Source: Treponema bryantii (GTDB lineage Bacteria; Spirochaetota; Spirochaetia; Treponematales; Treponemataceae). Taken from it: a DNA stretch of 64,000 nt. Positions 17,869-25,940 of this stretch are shown here, piece by piece. A program made the position numbers and the translations under genes. The first letter of the stretch is position 1. Every line of letters starts with the position of its first letter. Where the stretch lies: NCBI RefSeq assembly GCF_036492245.1, contig NZ_AP025286.1:3038001-3102000 (forward strand). Reading direction: 5' to 3'. Below the pieces are notes generated by a model that was not told the origin of the DNA, ran no database searches, and saw only the letters and a program-made list of their open reading frames with translations.

Positions 17869-19974
17869 CTATCTTACGCTGAACAAGAGATCACCATAAC
17901 TTGGGAATGGCCAGAGCTCTTTTGGTGTAATTGTTTCAAGTTCATCAGCACAGAGACGCAATTCGTTCATTGCTGCAAATACATGCTCGCGGTAGAAGAA
18001 TGCTGTCTTGCTTGAATCGCCTGCATCTGCAGTTTTCTTTGCTTCAAGAACTTCGCTTTCAAGCTTGTCTGTTTTGCTGTAGATGCTGCTTGTAAGTGCA
18101 GAAACCTTTTTGAGCATAGAGCTTTCGTAAGTTGTATCGCACTCGCTGCATGCAGCTTTTTTCAGATTGATTGTTTCTGCCAGTTTGTTTGCATATTTGC
18201 TTGCAGCTGGAAGAATGAACTTGTTTGCCATCTCGAGCATAGTCTCAGCTTCGATGTTGATGATCTTAGAGTAGTTCTCGTTATGAATCTCAAAGCGGCT
18301 TGTAAGTTCAACCTTGCTGTATACACCAAACTTTTCGAATACCTTAACGTTCTTTTCGTCGAGGATGTGTGGAAGAGCTTCTGGTGTAGATTTAAGGTTG
18401 TAAAGTCCGCGCTTTTCAGCTTCCTTAACCCAGGAATCATCATAACCGTTTCCGTTGAAAATGATTCTCTTGTGATCTTTGATTGTCTTCAAGATGAGGT
18501 CATGGAGATCGCCCTTGAAGTCTTTTGATTTTTCAAGAATATCAGCAAACTGTGAAAGTTCTTCTGCAACAACAGTATTTAAGAATACGTTTGCACATGC
18601 GATTGATTCGTTAGAACCAAGCATACGGAACTCAAACTTATTACCAGTGAAAGCAAATGGTGAAGTACGGTTACGATCTGTTGTATCCTTGTTGAAGTCA
18701 GGAAGAACAGTAACACCAATCTGCATTTTTTCTTTTTCGTGTTTTCCGTAAGGAACGCCCTTTTCGATGCTGTCGAGAATTGCGCTGAGTTCATCTCCAA
18801 GGAAGATAGAGATGATTGCTGGAGGCGCCTCGTTAGCTCCAAGACGGTGATCGTTACCAGCCGATGCTACAGAGATTCGGAGAAGATCCTGATACTCGTC
18901 AACAGCCTTAATGATTGCACAGAGGAAGAGGAGGAACTGCGCATTCTGATCAGGTGTTGCACCAGGATCAAGAAGGTTCTTTCCAGTATTTGTAGAAATA
19001 GACCAGTTATTATGTTTACCACTTCCGTTTACGCCGGCAAATGGTTTTTCGTGCAAAAGACAAACCATTCCATGTTTTGCAGCAATCTTTCTCATCATTT
19101 CCATTGTAAGCTGGTTGTGATCGCAGGCAAGGTTTGTTGTAGAGAAAATCGGAGCCAACTCATGCTGAGCTGGAGCAACTTCGTTATGTTCTGTTTTAGC
19201 AAGAATACCAAGCTTCCACAGTTCTTTGTTCAAGTCTTTCATGAATGCCTGAACACGAGGTTTAATCATACCAAAGTAATGATCTTCAAGTTCCTGTCCT
19301 TTAGGAGCTTTAGCACCAAAAAGTGTACGGCCTGTATAAATCAAGTCTTCGCGTTTGTCGTAAACTGACTTGTCTACAAGGAAGTATTCCTGTTCTGGAC
19401 CTACAGTTGTTTTTACGCTTGTAACTGCTTCATTTCCTTCAAAAAGTTTAAGTACGCGAACAGCCTGTTTTGAAATTGCCTGCATTGAGCGAAGCAATGG
19501 AGTTTTCTTATCAAGAGCTTCACCTGTATATGAACAGAAAGCTGTTGGAATACAAAGAGTGCCGTCTTTGATGAAGGCATAACTTGTTGGGTCCCATGCT
19601 GTATAACCGCGGGCTTCGAATGTAGCGCGGATTCCTCCACTTGGGAAAGAAGAAGCATCTGGTTCACCCTGAACGAGTTCCTTACCGCTGAACTCCATGA
19701 TTACTTTTCCATCACTTGTAGGAGTAATAAAGCTGTCGTGTTTTTCGGCAGTGATTCCTGTAAGTGGCTGGAACCAGTGTGTAAAATGAGTAGCGCCTTT
19801 TTCGATAGCCCAGTCTTTCATTGCATTAGCAACAACAGTAGCAACCGATGCGTCGAGTTTTTCGCCGCCCTCAATAGTTTTCATAAGCTGTTTGTAAGTT
19901 TCCTTAGGCAAACGAGCTTTCATAACAGTTTCATTAAAAACGTTCTCGCCAAAAATTGGTGTTACTTCATCCAT
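17869..19974 (-). CDS. glnN: Glutamine synthetase type III
   Basis: ATP-dependent synthesis of glutamine from glutamate and ammonium. The 701-residue length and the motifs [71 protein letters not shown] and [18 protein letters not shown] identify the large GSIII class (GlnN), common in Bacteroides, treponemes and some clostridia; it is about 700 residues against about 450-470 for GSI. Start ATG 19974 follows AAGGAG at seven bases. It is transcribed toward amt, and the two genes are separated by a family B repeat and the amt leader. Its own upstream region carries a consensus promoter and two terminator-like leaders, so it is probably the most heavily regulated gene of the nitrogen block. Confidence 0.96.
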   Translation of the reverse strand: MDEVTPIFGENVFNETVMKARLPKETYKQLMKTIEGGEKLDASVATVVANAMKDWAIEKGATHFTHWFQPLTGITAEKHDSFITPTSDGKVIMEFSGKELVQGEPDASSFPSGGIRATFEARGYTAWDPTSYAFIKDGTLCIPTAFCSYTGEALDKKTPLLRSMQAISKQAVRVLKLFEGNEAVTSVKTTVGPEQEYFLVDKSVYDKREDLIYTGRTLFGAKAPKGQELEDHYFGMIKPRVQAFMKDLNKELWKLGILAKTEHNEVAPAQHELAPIFSTTNLACDHNQLTMEMMRKIAAKHGMVCLLHEKPFAGVNGSGKHNNWSISTNTGKNLLDPGATPDQNAQFLLFLCAIIKAVDEYQDLLRISVASAGNDHRLGANEAPPAIISIFLGDELSAILDSIEKGVPYGKHEKEKMQIGVTVLPDFNKDTTDRNRTSPFAFTGNKFEFRMLGSNESIACANVFLNTVVAEELSQFADILEKSKDFKGDLHDLILKTIKDHKRIIFNGNGYDDSWVKEAEKRGLYNLKSTPEALPHILDEKNVKVFEKFGVYSKVELTSRFEIHNENYSKIINIEAETMLEMANKFILPAASKYANKLAETINLKKAACSECDTTYESSMLKKVSALTSSIYSKTDKLESEVLEAKKTADAGDSSKTAFFYREHVFAAMNELRLCADELETITPKELWPFPSYGDLLFSVR

Positions 19975-19991
19975 TTTTTATGCTCCTTATT

Positions 19992-20210
19992 AAAAAAGTA
20001 AAGGCGCAATAGTTTATTCCCGGAGCGTCCTCCAGGAACAGTCTATTGCGCCTTTGCTATAATATCCAAAATGTGCCGGCGCCACACCGTTGATGTCTTA
20101 CGGTGCGCATTCCGGCGTTAGTTAAAACAAAAAGGTCGCAGAAATACCATTTCTGCGACCTCATTGCCGTTTGATAGTTTTGTTATACAGTTTCAAAAAA
20201 AAATTGTCAA
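19992..20210 (-). promoter_or_regulatory. glnN promoter with two terminator-like leaders and a middle hairpin
   Basis: Minus strand: TTGACA (20210-20205), 17 bases, TATAAC (20187-20182). Hairpin 1 (20171-20127): ACGGCAATGAGGTCGCAGAAAT, 3-base loop, ATTTCTGCGACC, T-rich tail. A middle structure (about 20117-20073) pairs GCCGG with CCGGC and CACCGT with ACGGTG. Hairpin 2 (20060-19992): AGCAAAGGCGCAATAG ... CTATTGCGCCTTTACTTTTTT, ending just before AAGGAG. TATTAT at about 20066-20061 could be a second -10. The order is promoter, early terminator, structured spacer, second terminator, Shine-Dalgarno. Confidence 0.75.
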
Positions 20211-20249
20211 TAACATATAATAAAAAAAATATTATTTCTGAAATAAATC

Positions 20250-20277
20250 TTGAGATTTTCATATTTTCCTTTACAAT
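20250..20277 (+). promoter_or_regulatory. Promoter for a probably leaderless hydrolase mRNA
   Basis: TTGAGA (20250-20255), 16 bases, TACAAT (20272-20277), then only six bases before the ATG at 20284. Transcription would begin at or next to the start codon; no Shine-Dalgarno is present. Confidence 0.55.
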
Positions 20278-20283
20278 TGAAAT

Positions 20284-21171
20284 ATGAAAAAAAATGACAA
20301 ACCGCTCCCACCGTGGGCACCCCTTATCCCAGAAGGTGCATTTATTTCTTATGTACCTACTTACAGAGTTGGCGAATATTTCGACCGCTTTCATAAAGAT
20401 TCCTTTAAGCCGGCTGATTTTGATGCGCTCACATTTTACTTTTATGACCCGACTGAGCACGGCTATCCTAAAGATAAAACTTACCCGCTGATTACTTTCT
20501 TACACGGTGCTTCAAATGCACTCGAAGGAGAAGTCTGCATAAATTATACAGGAGCAGAATTTTATTCGAAAGACGAGTACCAGAAAACTCTCGGAGGCGC
20601 ATATCTTCTTATTCCACTGACGAATGAATATCGGAATGAAGAGGGAAAACTACGCGGCAGCTGGCGAGAAACTCCGACAAAAGCTGTTTACGAACTGATT
20701 ACTGAATTCATAAAAAACAAGATGGGCGGACACTGTGGAAAAAAAGTACTCATAGGTAACTCGGCAGGTGCCTGGATGTCGTTTGAAATGGTAAATGAAT
20801 ACACATCATTTTTTGACGTGCTCATTCCTGTTGGCGCCGGCGAGATTCCAGACGACAAAACCCTGGACCGCTACGATGAAGAAAACGTAAGCCTCTTTTT
20901 TGCTATTGGTAAACATGACGAAATAAATGATTATGAGACACTGGTGCGCCCTCGCCTTGAGCGCCTTAAAGCAATGAAGAACTGTTTTATTTTTACTCCG
21001 GAATGGGTCTATAACGGTGATAAGGGAATTGCTTCCATTTACTTTGGTTTTGAAATGGGACAACACTGCCTTGTAAACCCGATGCACTGCAATCTGATGT
21101 TTGATGACGGAACGCCTATGGACCCACGACTCCCAAATGGTGTTACCGGCTGGATTGCGAGTTTGCTCTAA
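20284..21171 (+). CDS. Alpha/beta-hydrolase family esterase-like protein
   Basis: A 295-residue protein without signal peptide. It shows TFLHGASNA (oxyanion-hole HG region), the nucleophile elbow GNSAGAW (G-x-S-x-G, Ser about 162) and later FFAIGKHDE, where the acid residue is expected, and MGQHCLVN as the likely catalytic His. The pattern resembles polyhydroxybutyrate-depolymerase/feruloyl-esterase-like hydrolases, but the substrate cannot be deduced. It stands alone between glnN (divergent) and metY. Confidence 0.75.
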   Translation: MKKNDKPLPPWAPLIPEGAFISYVPTYRVGEYFDRFHKDSFKPADFDALTFYFYDPTEHGYPKDKTYPLITFLHGASNALEGEVCINYTGAEFYSKDEYQKTLGGAYLLIPLTNEYRNEEGKLRGSWRETPTKAVYELITEFIKNKMGGHCGKKVLIGNSAGAWMSFEMVNEYTSFFDVLIPVGAGEIPDDKTLDRYDEENVSLFFAIGKHDEINDYETLVRPRLERLKAMKNCFIFTPEWVYNGDKGIASIYFGFEMGQHCLVNPMHCNLMFDDGTPMDPRLPNGVTGWIASLL

Positions 21172-21220
21172 TTTAATATTTTCGATTTTTAATTTTTCTC
21201 ACTTTTTTCTCAATTCCCTA

Positions 21221-21263
21221 TTGACATAGTAGGTAAAGCATTGTATAAAGGAGTTACCTACTA
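21221..21263 (+). promoter_or_regulatory. Consensus promoter of metY flanked by an inverted repeat
   Basis: TTGACA (21221-21226), 17 bases, TATAAA (21244-21249). The arms TAGTAGGTAA (21227-21236) and TTACCTACTA (21254-21263) are exact complements bracketing the -10 region; another partial half-site (CAGTAGGGTT) follows. This is a classic operator position for a repressor, plausibly one sensing sulfur or cysteine status. The regulator is not identified. Confidence 0.75.
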
Positions 21264-21312
21264 AAACAGTAGGGTTAATTCTTAAGTCAAATCTTAAACA
21301 GGAGGCGCAGGA

Positions 21313-21426
21313 ATGAAAATCTATTTCGAAAAATTAGTCCGTGAAAATTTCCGCAACGGAGTCATGCGTCTCTGCTGTGACATTCGCTTCGCGAACTTAC
21401 CAGGTTTTGCTTCGCAAAACCTGTAG
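21313..21426 (+). CDS. Small upstream ORF (37 codons) with a Cys-Cys pair; candidate leader peptide
   Basis: ATG at 21313 preceded by a strong GGAGG seven bases upstream. It encodes a 37-residue peptide starting MKIYFEKLVRENF and containing MRLCCDIR (Cys-Cys codons 21-22, TGC TGT). The stop TAG at 21424-21426 directly follows a hairpin (CAGGTTTTGC TTC GCAAAACCTG). It lies between the metY promoter and metY. Short ORFs with Cys runs before sulfur-assimilation genes are known cysteine-responsive leader peptides in actinobacteria; a similar role here is inference. The strong ribosome site supports translation. Confidence 0.55.
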   Translation: MKIYFEKLVRENFRNGVMRLCCDIRFANLPGFASQNL

Positions 21427-21463
21427 TTTGCACTAATTTAATCATATTCCCAAAAATAACATG

Positions 21464-21550
21464 AGGGGTCTTAGGGGGCGAAGCCCTCTAGGAGAAGGGG
21501 TAGCGACCAACGAAGTGGGCGCGCAGGGGGAAGGCTTTCCCCTCCTAAAA
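21464..21550 (+). repeat. Palindromic dispersed repeat, family A, in the metY leader
   Basis: GGGGTCTTAGGGGGCGAAGC, then GGGGTAGCGACCAACGAAGT, a GGGCGCGCA segment and the hairpin GGGGGAAGGCTTTCCCCTCC. The 30-base core around GGTAGCGACCAACGAAGTGG is identical to the copy inside carA. It lies between the small upstream ORF and the metY ribosome site (CAGAGGTATCATT). Confidence 0.85.
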
Positions 21551-21572
21551 AAATTATTACAGAGGTATCATT

Positions 21573-22853
21573 ATGGCAAATTATAAATTCGAAACTTTAC
21601 AGTTACACGTTGGACAGGAAAGTGCAGATCCTGCAACAGATGCACGCGCAGTACCAATTTATCAGACTACATCTTACGTATTCCATAATTCAAAACATGC
21701 TGCAGACCGTTTTGGACTTGCTGATGCTGGAAATATTTACGGACGTCTTACAAACTCAACACAGGATGTTCTTGAAAAACGTGTTGCGGCTCTCGAAGGC
21801 GGTTCTGCTGCCCTTGCTCTTGCTTCTGGTGCTGCAGCTATCACTTATACAATCGAAGCTCTCGCTGCAAACGGCGGACACATTGTTGCACAGAAAACAA
21901 TTTACGGTGGTTCATACAACCTGCTCGCGCACACACTTCCACAGTATGGTATTTCAACAACTTTCGTAGACGCTCACAACCTTGCTGAAGTAGAAGGTGC
22001 AATCAAAGAAAATACTCGCGCAATTTATATTGAAACTTTGGGTAATCCAAACAGCGACATTCCTGATCTTGATGCAATTGCCGAAATCGCTCATAAACAT
22101 GGACTTCCAGTTGTAGTTGATAATACTTTTGGTACACCTTATCTTATCCGTCCATTTGAGCACGGTGCTGATATTGTTGTTCACTCTGCCACAAAGTTCA
22201 TTGGTGGTCACGGAACAACACTCGGTGGTATTATTATTGAAAGCGGAAAGTTCAACTGGAAGGCCAGCGGAAACTATCCTCAGATTGCAGATCCAAACCC
22301 AAGCTATCATGGAGTTTCTTTCTACGACGCAGTTGGACCAGCAGCTTTCGTTACTTACATCCGCGCTATCTTGCTCCGCGACACTGGTGCAACAATCAGC
22401 CCATTCAACGCATTCCTTCTTTTGCAGGGCGTTGAGACTTTAAGCCTTCGCCTTGACCGCCATGCAGAAAATACAAAGAAAGTTGTAGAGTTCCTTAGCA
22501 AGCATCCAAAGGTAGAAAAAGTAAATCACCCTTCCCTTGCTGATCATCCGGACCATGCACTTTATCAGAAGTACTTCCCTAATGGAGGCGCTTCAATCTT
22601 CACATTCAACATCAAGGGCGGCCGTGAAGAAGCATGGAAGTTTATCGACAATCTTAAGATTTTCAGTCTGCTTGCAAACGTTGCTGATGTTAAGTCTCTG
22701 GTTATTCATCCGGCTTCTACAACACACAGTCAGCTCAACGACGCAGAGCTTGCTGATCAGGGAATTGCTCAGAACACAATCCGTCTTTCAATTGGTACTG
22801 AACATATTGATGATATCATTGCAGATCTTGAAAACGGATTTGCGGCAATCTAA
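21573..22853 (+). CDS. metY: O-acetylhomoserine sulfhydrylase (aminocarboxypropyltransferase)
   Basis: PLP enzyme of the Cys/Met metabolism family that joins sulfide (or methanethiol) to O-acetylhomoserine to give homocysteine (or methionine). The 426-residue length, start FETLQLHVGQESADPATDAR, PIYQTTSYVF, YGRLTNSTQDVLEKRVAALEGG, the PLP lysine in VVHSATKFIGGHGTTLGG, and the C-terminal VADVKSLVIHPASTTHSQL and TIRLSIGTEHIDDI are typical of MetY. It has a strong promoter with operator, an upstream Cys-containing ORF and a family A repeat in its leader. A second family A copy follows eight bases after the stop and probably acts as terminator. Confidence in the family is very high; sulfide specificity is inferred. 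Confidence 0.94.
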   Translation: MANYKFETLQLHVGQESADPATDARAVPIYQTTSYVFHNSKHAADRFGLADAGNIYGRLTNSTQDVLEKRVAALEGGSAALALASGAAAITYTIEALAANGGHIVAQKTIYGGSYNLLAHTLPQYGISTTFVDAHNLAEVEGAIKENTRAIYIETLGNPNSDIPDLDAIAEIAHKHGLPVVVDNTFGTPYLIRPFEHGADIVVHSATKFIGGHGTTLGGIIIESGKFNWKASGNYPQIADPNPSYHGVSFYDAVGPAAFVTYIRAILLRDTGATISPFNAFLLLQGVETLSLRLDRHAENTKKVVEFLSKHPKVEKVNHPSLADHPDHALYQKYFPNGGASIFTFNIKGGREEAWKFIDNLKIFSLLANVADVKSLVIHPASTTHSQLNDAELADQGIAQNTIRLSIGTEHIDDIIADLENGFAAI

Positions 22854-22861
22854 AAGAATTT

Positions 22862-22948
22862 CTTAGGAGGGCGGAGCCCCGCCCTTCGCTCGCACGTTGT
22901 TGCGAGCTACCCCACCCAACGGGGGTTACCACCCCCGTAACGCCCCCG
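22862..22948 (-). repeat. Palindromic dispersed repeat, family A, between metY and the thioesterase
   Basis: Inverse copy: AGGGCGGAGCCCCGCCCT hairpin, CGGGGGTTACCACCCCCG hairpin and the complement of the GGGGTAGC core; its middle segment (CTCGCAACAACGTGCGAGCG) differs from the carA/metY version. It fills the gap between two convergent genes exactly, starting nine bases after the metY stop and ending one base before the thioesterase stop, so it may serve as a two-way terminator. Confidence 0.8.
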
Positions 22949-22949
22949 C

Positions 22950-23348
22950 TTATTTTACGAGTTTCATTCCACTTATTGTTACGAAGGCAATTTTTGTTCC
23001 GAGATCGTCGGTAATATCGATTTCGTAAAGGCAGGTAGAACGGCCATCTTTGATGAGGCGCGATTCTGAAATCAGCTTTGTACCCTTTGCCATTCCGATA
23101 AAGTTTATCTGACTTGTAACTGAAACAGTCTGCGGCTGATTGAAATTTGAGGCAACGGCAAAGGTGTAATCTGCGAGCGTAAAGGTTGCGCCGCCCATTA
23201 CTCCGCCGTAAGCATTCTGATGTTTACGTGTTATTTCCATTGAACAGCGGGCATAGTGATCGCCTACTTCTTCAATTACGATTCCTGTTGTTTCTGTTGC
23301 ATAAAGGTCGCCGCCAAAAAACTCGCGGGCTTTTTCTAAATCTGTCAT
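22950..23348 (-). CDS. PaaI-like hotdog-fold thioesterase
   Basis: A 132-residue single hotdog domain. Motifs: HYARCSMEI, HQNAYGGVMGGATFTLADYTFAVASN (the active-site helix with conserved HxN..G..HGG-like signature, here NAYGGVMGGA) and VSVTSQINFIGMAKGTKL. The family hydrolyses acyl- or aryl-CoA thioesters in the cytoplasm; the substrate is unknown. It is followed by ecfT 20 bases further upstream on the same strand and may be the last gene of that operon (ecfS-ecfA-ecfT-thioesterase). Confidence 0.85.
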   Translation of the reverse strand: MTDLEKAREFFGGDLYATETTGIVIEEVGDHYARCSMEITRKHQNAYGGVMGGATFTLADYTFAVASNFNQPQTVSVTSQINFIGMAKGTKLISESRLIKDGRSTCLYEIDITDDLGTKIAFVTISGMKLVK

Positions 23349-23367
23349 AAGTTTAATCTACCACTAT

Positions 23368-24150
23368 TTACAAAATAATTCCGCCTGCGAGAACAGCTGC
23401 TCCAAGCAAAAGGAACACGATGTCACGAAAATGTACCTTGTATGATTTTGTACAGCAGGCTCTTGTACGGAGATAAAAGCCGCGGAGCTCTGCTGCAGTT
23501 GCTGTTGACTCAATCTTGCGGACTGAAGAAATAAGCAGCGGGAAGCAGAGTGGCAGAATCATTCCAATCTTTTTGAAAGGATTTTTTACTTCAAAGTCTA
23601 CACCACGTGCCTGCTGCGACTCGATGATTCCGCTCATCTCAATTGAGAAAATAGGAATAAAGCGGATTGCACTTGTAAAGGTAAAAGCGTATTTGTACGG
23701 AATGTGCAGATACTTTACCATTGTATTTGAAAGATCGTTGAGGTTTGTTACCGAAATCAAAATTGAAAGCGGAAGAGCAGCTCCCATAAGGCGAAGCACA
23801 AGAAGAAGCGCCTTCTGAATTGCAACACCTGTAATATAAAAACTACCGATTGTTAGGATTGGATCTCCCTGACGGATTACCAGCACCTGAAGGACAAACA
23901 GGAAGATTGACATTTTGATGAGTCCTTTGAGGATACCCAGTGTTCTTTTTAAAAGGCCGTTGCCATGGACAATCCCTGCGTTACCAGCTGCAGCCATCAG
24001 AACGTTGAAAACAATTACACCAATCAAAAAGAATGGATTTGCAGAACAGAACGAAGCTGCACAAATCAAAATTGAAACAAATATTTTTACGAGGGGATGC
24101 ATTTTATGAAGCACTGAGCTTCCTGGAAGATAATCGAGAAATCCTTTCAT
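23368..24150 (-). CDS. ecfT: ECF transporter transmembrane component (EcfT)
   Basis: A 260-residue integral-membrane protein with about five to six helices. It begins MKGFLDYLPGSSVLHKMHPLVKI, matching the usual EcfT opening, and carries two Ala-Arg-Gly-like coupling motifs of the family, seen here as SQQARGVDF and AAELRGFYLR. EcfT couples ATP hydrolysis by EcfA to toppling of the substrate-binding S protein. The ATPase gene stop and this start are adjacent (24151/24150), indicating translational coupling. Confidence 0.93.
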   Translation of the reverse strand: MKGFLDYLPGSSVLHKMHPLVKIFVSILICAASFCSANPFFLIGVIVFNVLMAAAGNAGIVHGNGLLKRTLGILKGLIKMSIFLFVLQVLVIRQGDPILTIGSFYITGVAIQKALLLVLRLMGAALPLSILISVTNLNDLSNTMVKYLHIPYKYAFTFTSAIRFIPIFSIEMSGIIESQQARGVDFEVKNPFKKIGMILPLCFPLLISSVRKIESTATAAELRGFYLRTRACCTKSYKVHFRDIVFLLLGAAVLAGGIIL

Positions 24151-25902
24151 TTACATCACCTCTTTAATTTTCTTAATCATTTCGTCGTCTGTGAAAACAC
24201 CGCTGAAGCTGTCGCCGAGCAGCATTGCAACCTGTGCGATCTGTGGAGCAAGAAGACGGGCTTTACTGAGCAGCGCCTTGTTACTGAGAACTTGGCGGGT
24301 TTCGCCCTGACCAAGGATTTCACCACGGTTCATAACGATGACAGTTTTTGCAAAGTCGAGAACAACTTCCATATCGTGGCAGACCATAATTACTGTAGTT
24401 CCGTTTGCATTGAGCTCGCGGATCCGGCTCATCATTTCCATACACTCGCGGTAATCAAGACCGGTTGTAGGTTCATCAAGAATTAATATTTCCGGATTAA
24501 GTGCGATGAGACAGGCAAGACAGAGTCTCTGGCGCTGACCGCGGCTCATGTTGAATGGCTCAGTGTCGCCGTCGAAACCAAACTCATCAAGTGTTTTTTC
24601 TACGCGTGCTTTTATTTCATCTTCTGCAATTCCGTTGTTACGAAGACTGAAGGCAATTTCTTCACGGACTGTAGCACAACAGATCTGGCGGTCCGGATTC
24701 TGGAAAAGAAAGCCGATGTGTTTTGCAAGCGCACTGACCTTCTGCTTTTTTGTATTTTCTCCAAGCACGAGTACGTCGCCAACGCTTGGTTTAAGAAGTC
24801 CGTTTGTAAGTTTAGAGAAAGTTGATTTTCCCGCACCGTTTGATCCGATGATTGAGATAAAATCTCCCTTGTGAACTTTTACATTTAAGTCGTGAACATT
24901 GGAAGTTTCGTTGTAAGAAAAAGCTACGTTTGAAAACTCGAGAACAACGTCGCCTGAAGATTGTCGGGTCAAGCCCGACAATGACATTTCGGTGTTGTCA
25001 TCCTCTGGTGCAGCGTTGTCATTATCGGGCTTGACCCGATAATCCTTCCCAGTCACCTTCCTTACAAACTCCGCAGCCTCTTCCGCATTCAGACAGATTC
25101 TGTCTTCAGGCTTCATGTCCTTTGGAGCAAGCCCTTCGGCTACCATCTTACCAGTAAGAGTCAAAACGCGGGGACAGTTAATTCCGGCCTCTTCCATTTC
25201 ACGCTGATGTGTAAGGGTACTTCTGATTTCACCGTAGTGAACACAGGTACCGTGTTCAAGAACAATAAGTTTTTTTACAAATTCGCAGAGCAGCATAATC
25301 TTCTGCTCTGCTACTACAATTGTGATTCCCTTTTCTTCGTTGAGCTTTTTAAGCATCTCAAAAATCTGAACCGAAGAAGCAGGATCGAGCTCGCCGGTAG
25401 GTTCATCAAGAACAAGAATATCCGGTTCGAGCGCAAGAATTGCCGCAATCACAACCTTCTGCTTCTGTCCGCCACTGAGCGAAGAAATCTCCTTGTGACG
25501 AAGCTCGCCGATTCCAAGAGTATCTAGAGAAGATGTGATACGGCTTTCAATTTCATCAGCCGGAATACCAAAGTTTTCAAGACCAAAAAGAATTTCGTCT
25601 TCAACAAAGTATCCGGTAATCTGGCTTTCAATATCCTGAAATACAGAACCAACCTTCAAAGCAAGCTTTCCCGCATTTATATCAAAGGTGTCGGTCCCAT
25701 CAACCTTAACACTTCCGTAAAAATCTCCGGTATAGTGATGCGGGATAAGCCCGTTGATGCAGTTACAAAGTGTTGTCTTTCCCGCACCAGACTCGCCGAT
25801 GATTCCTACGAATCCGCCTTTTTCAATTTCCAGCGAGATTTTGTCCAGAGCATTTTTCTTAGCCCCGGCGTATTTGAATGTCAGTTCCTGTATTTCAATC
25901 AT
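24151..25902 (-). CDS. ecfA: ECF transporter ATPase, two ABC domains fused in one chain
   Basis: A 583-residue protein containing both ATPase halves. N-domain: IGESGAGKTTL (Walker A), SSLSGGQKQKV (signature), ILVLDEPTGELDP (Walker B). C-domain: IGSNGAGKSTF, FNMSRGQRQRL, ILILDEPTTGLDY. The linker, about residues 286-315, is encoded by a large inverted repeat and reads as low-complexity KPDNDN...SLSGLTRQSS. The start is placed at ATG 25902 (MIEIQELTFKY); the longer frame to 25920 begins inside a dispersed repeat. It powers uptake through ecfT and the S component encoded just upstream. Fused EcfA1-A2 chains are known in other bacteria. Confidence 0.93.
   Translation of the reverse strand: MIEIQELTFKYAGAKKNALDKISLEIEKGGFVGIIGESGAGKTTLCNCINGLIPHHYTGDFYGSVKVDGTDTFDINAGKLALKVGSVFQDIESQITGYFVEDEILFGLENFGIPADEIESRITSSLDTLGIGELRHKEISSLSGGQKQKVVIAAILALEPDILVLDEPTGELDPASSVQIFEMLKKLNEEKGITIVVAEQKIMLLCEFVKKLIVLEHGTCVHYGEIRSTLTHQREMEEAGINCPRVLTLTGKMVAEGLAPKDMKPEDRICLNAEEAAEFVRKVTGKDYRVKPDNDNAAPEDDNTEMSLSGLTRQSSGDVVLEFSNVAFSYNETSNVHDLNVKVHKGDFISIIGSNGAGKSTFSKLTNGLLKPSVGDVLVLGENTKKQKVSALAKHIGFLFQNPDRQICCATVREEIAFSLRNNGIAEDEIKARVEKTLDEFGFDGDTEPFNMSRGQRQRLCLACLIALNPEILILDEPTTGLDYRECMEMMSRIRELNANGTTVIMVCHDMEVVLDFAKTVIVMNRGEILGQGETRQVLSNKALLSKARLLAPQIAQVAMLLGDSFSGVFTDDEMIKKIKEVM
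24957..25046. repeat. Inverted-repeat element (family C) inserted in frame in the ecfA linker
   Basis: Two palindromic units, ATTGTCGGG TCAAG CCCGACAAT (about 24960-24982) and ATTATCGGG CTTGA CCCGATAAT (about 25021-25043), lie as inverted copies of one another around a 30-base centre. The translated sequence (SLSGLTRQSS, RVKPDNDN) resembles peptides produced by palindromic intergenic elements that have invaded genes in other bacteria. The frame is kept and the insertion sits in the interdomain linker, where it is likely tolerated. Confidence 0.8.
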
Positions 25903-25913
25903 TATTTCCAGTC

Positions 25914-25940
25914 CCGTCATCCTGAACTTGTTTCAGGATC
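25914..25940. repeat. Short dispersed palindrome, family B, between ecfS and ecfA
   Basis: CGTCATCCTGAACTTGTTTCAGGATC, the inverse of the unit at 17841-17866. It lies exactly between the stop of the S-component gene (25941) and the start region of ecfA. Confidence 0.6.

Noticed and set aside
19992-20210. Known glutamine riboswitch (glnA or downstream-peptide motif) before glnN
   Set aside because: The conserved bases I remember for those motifs are not found; the region is explained by terminator-type hairpins.
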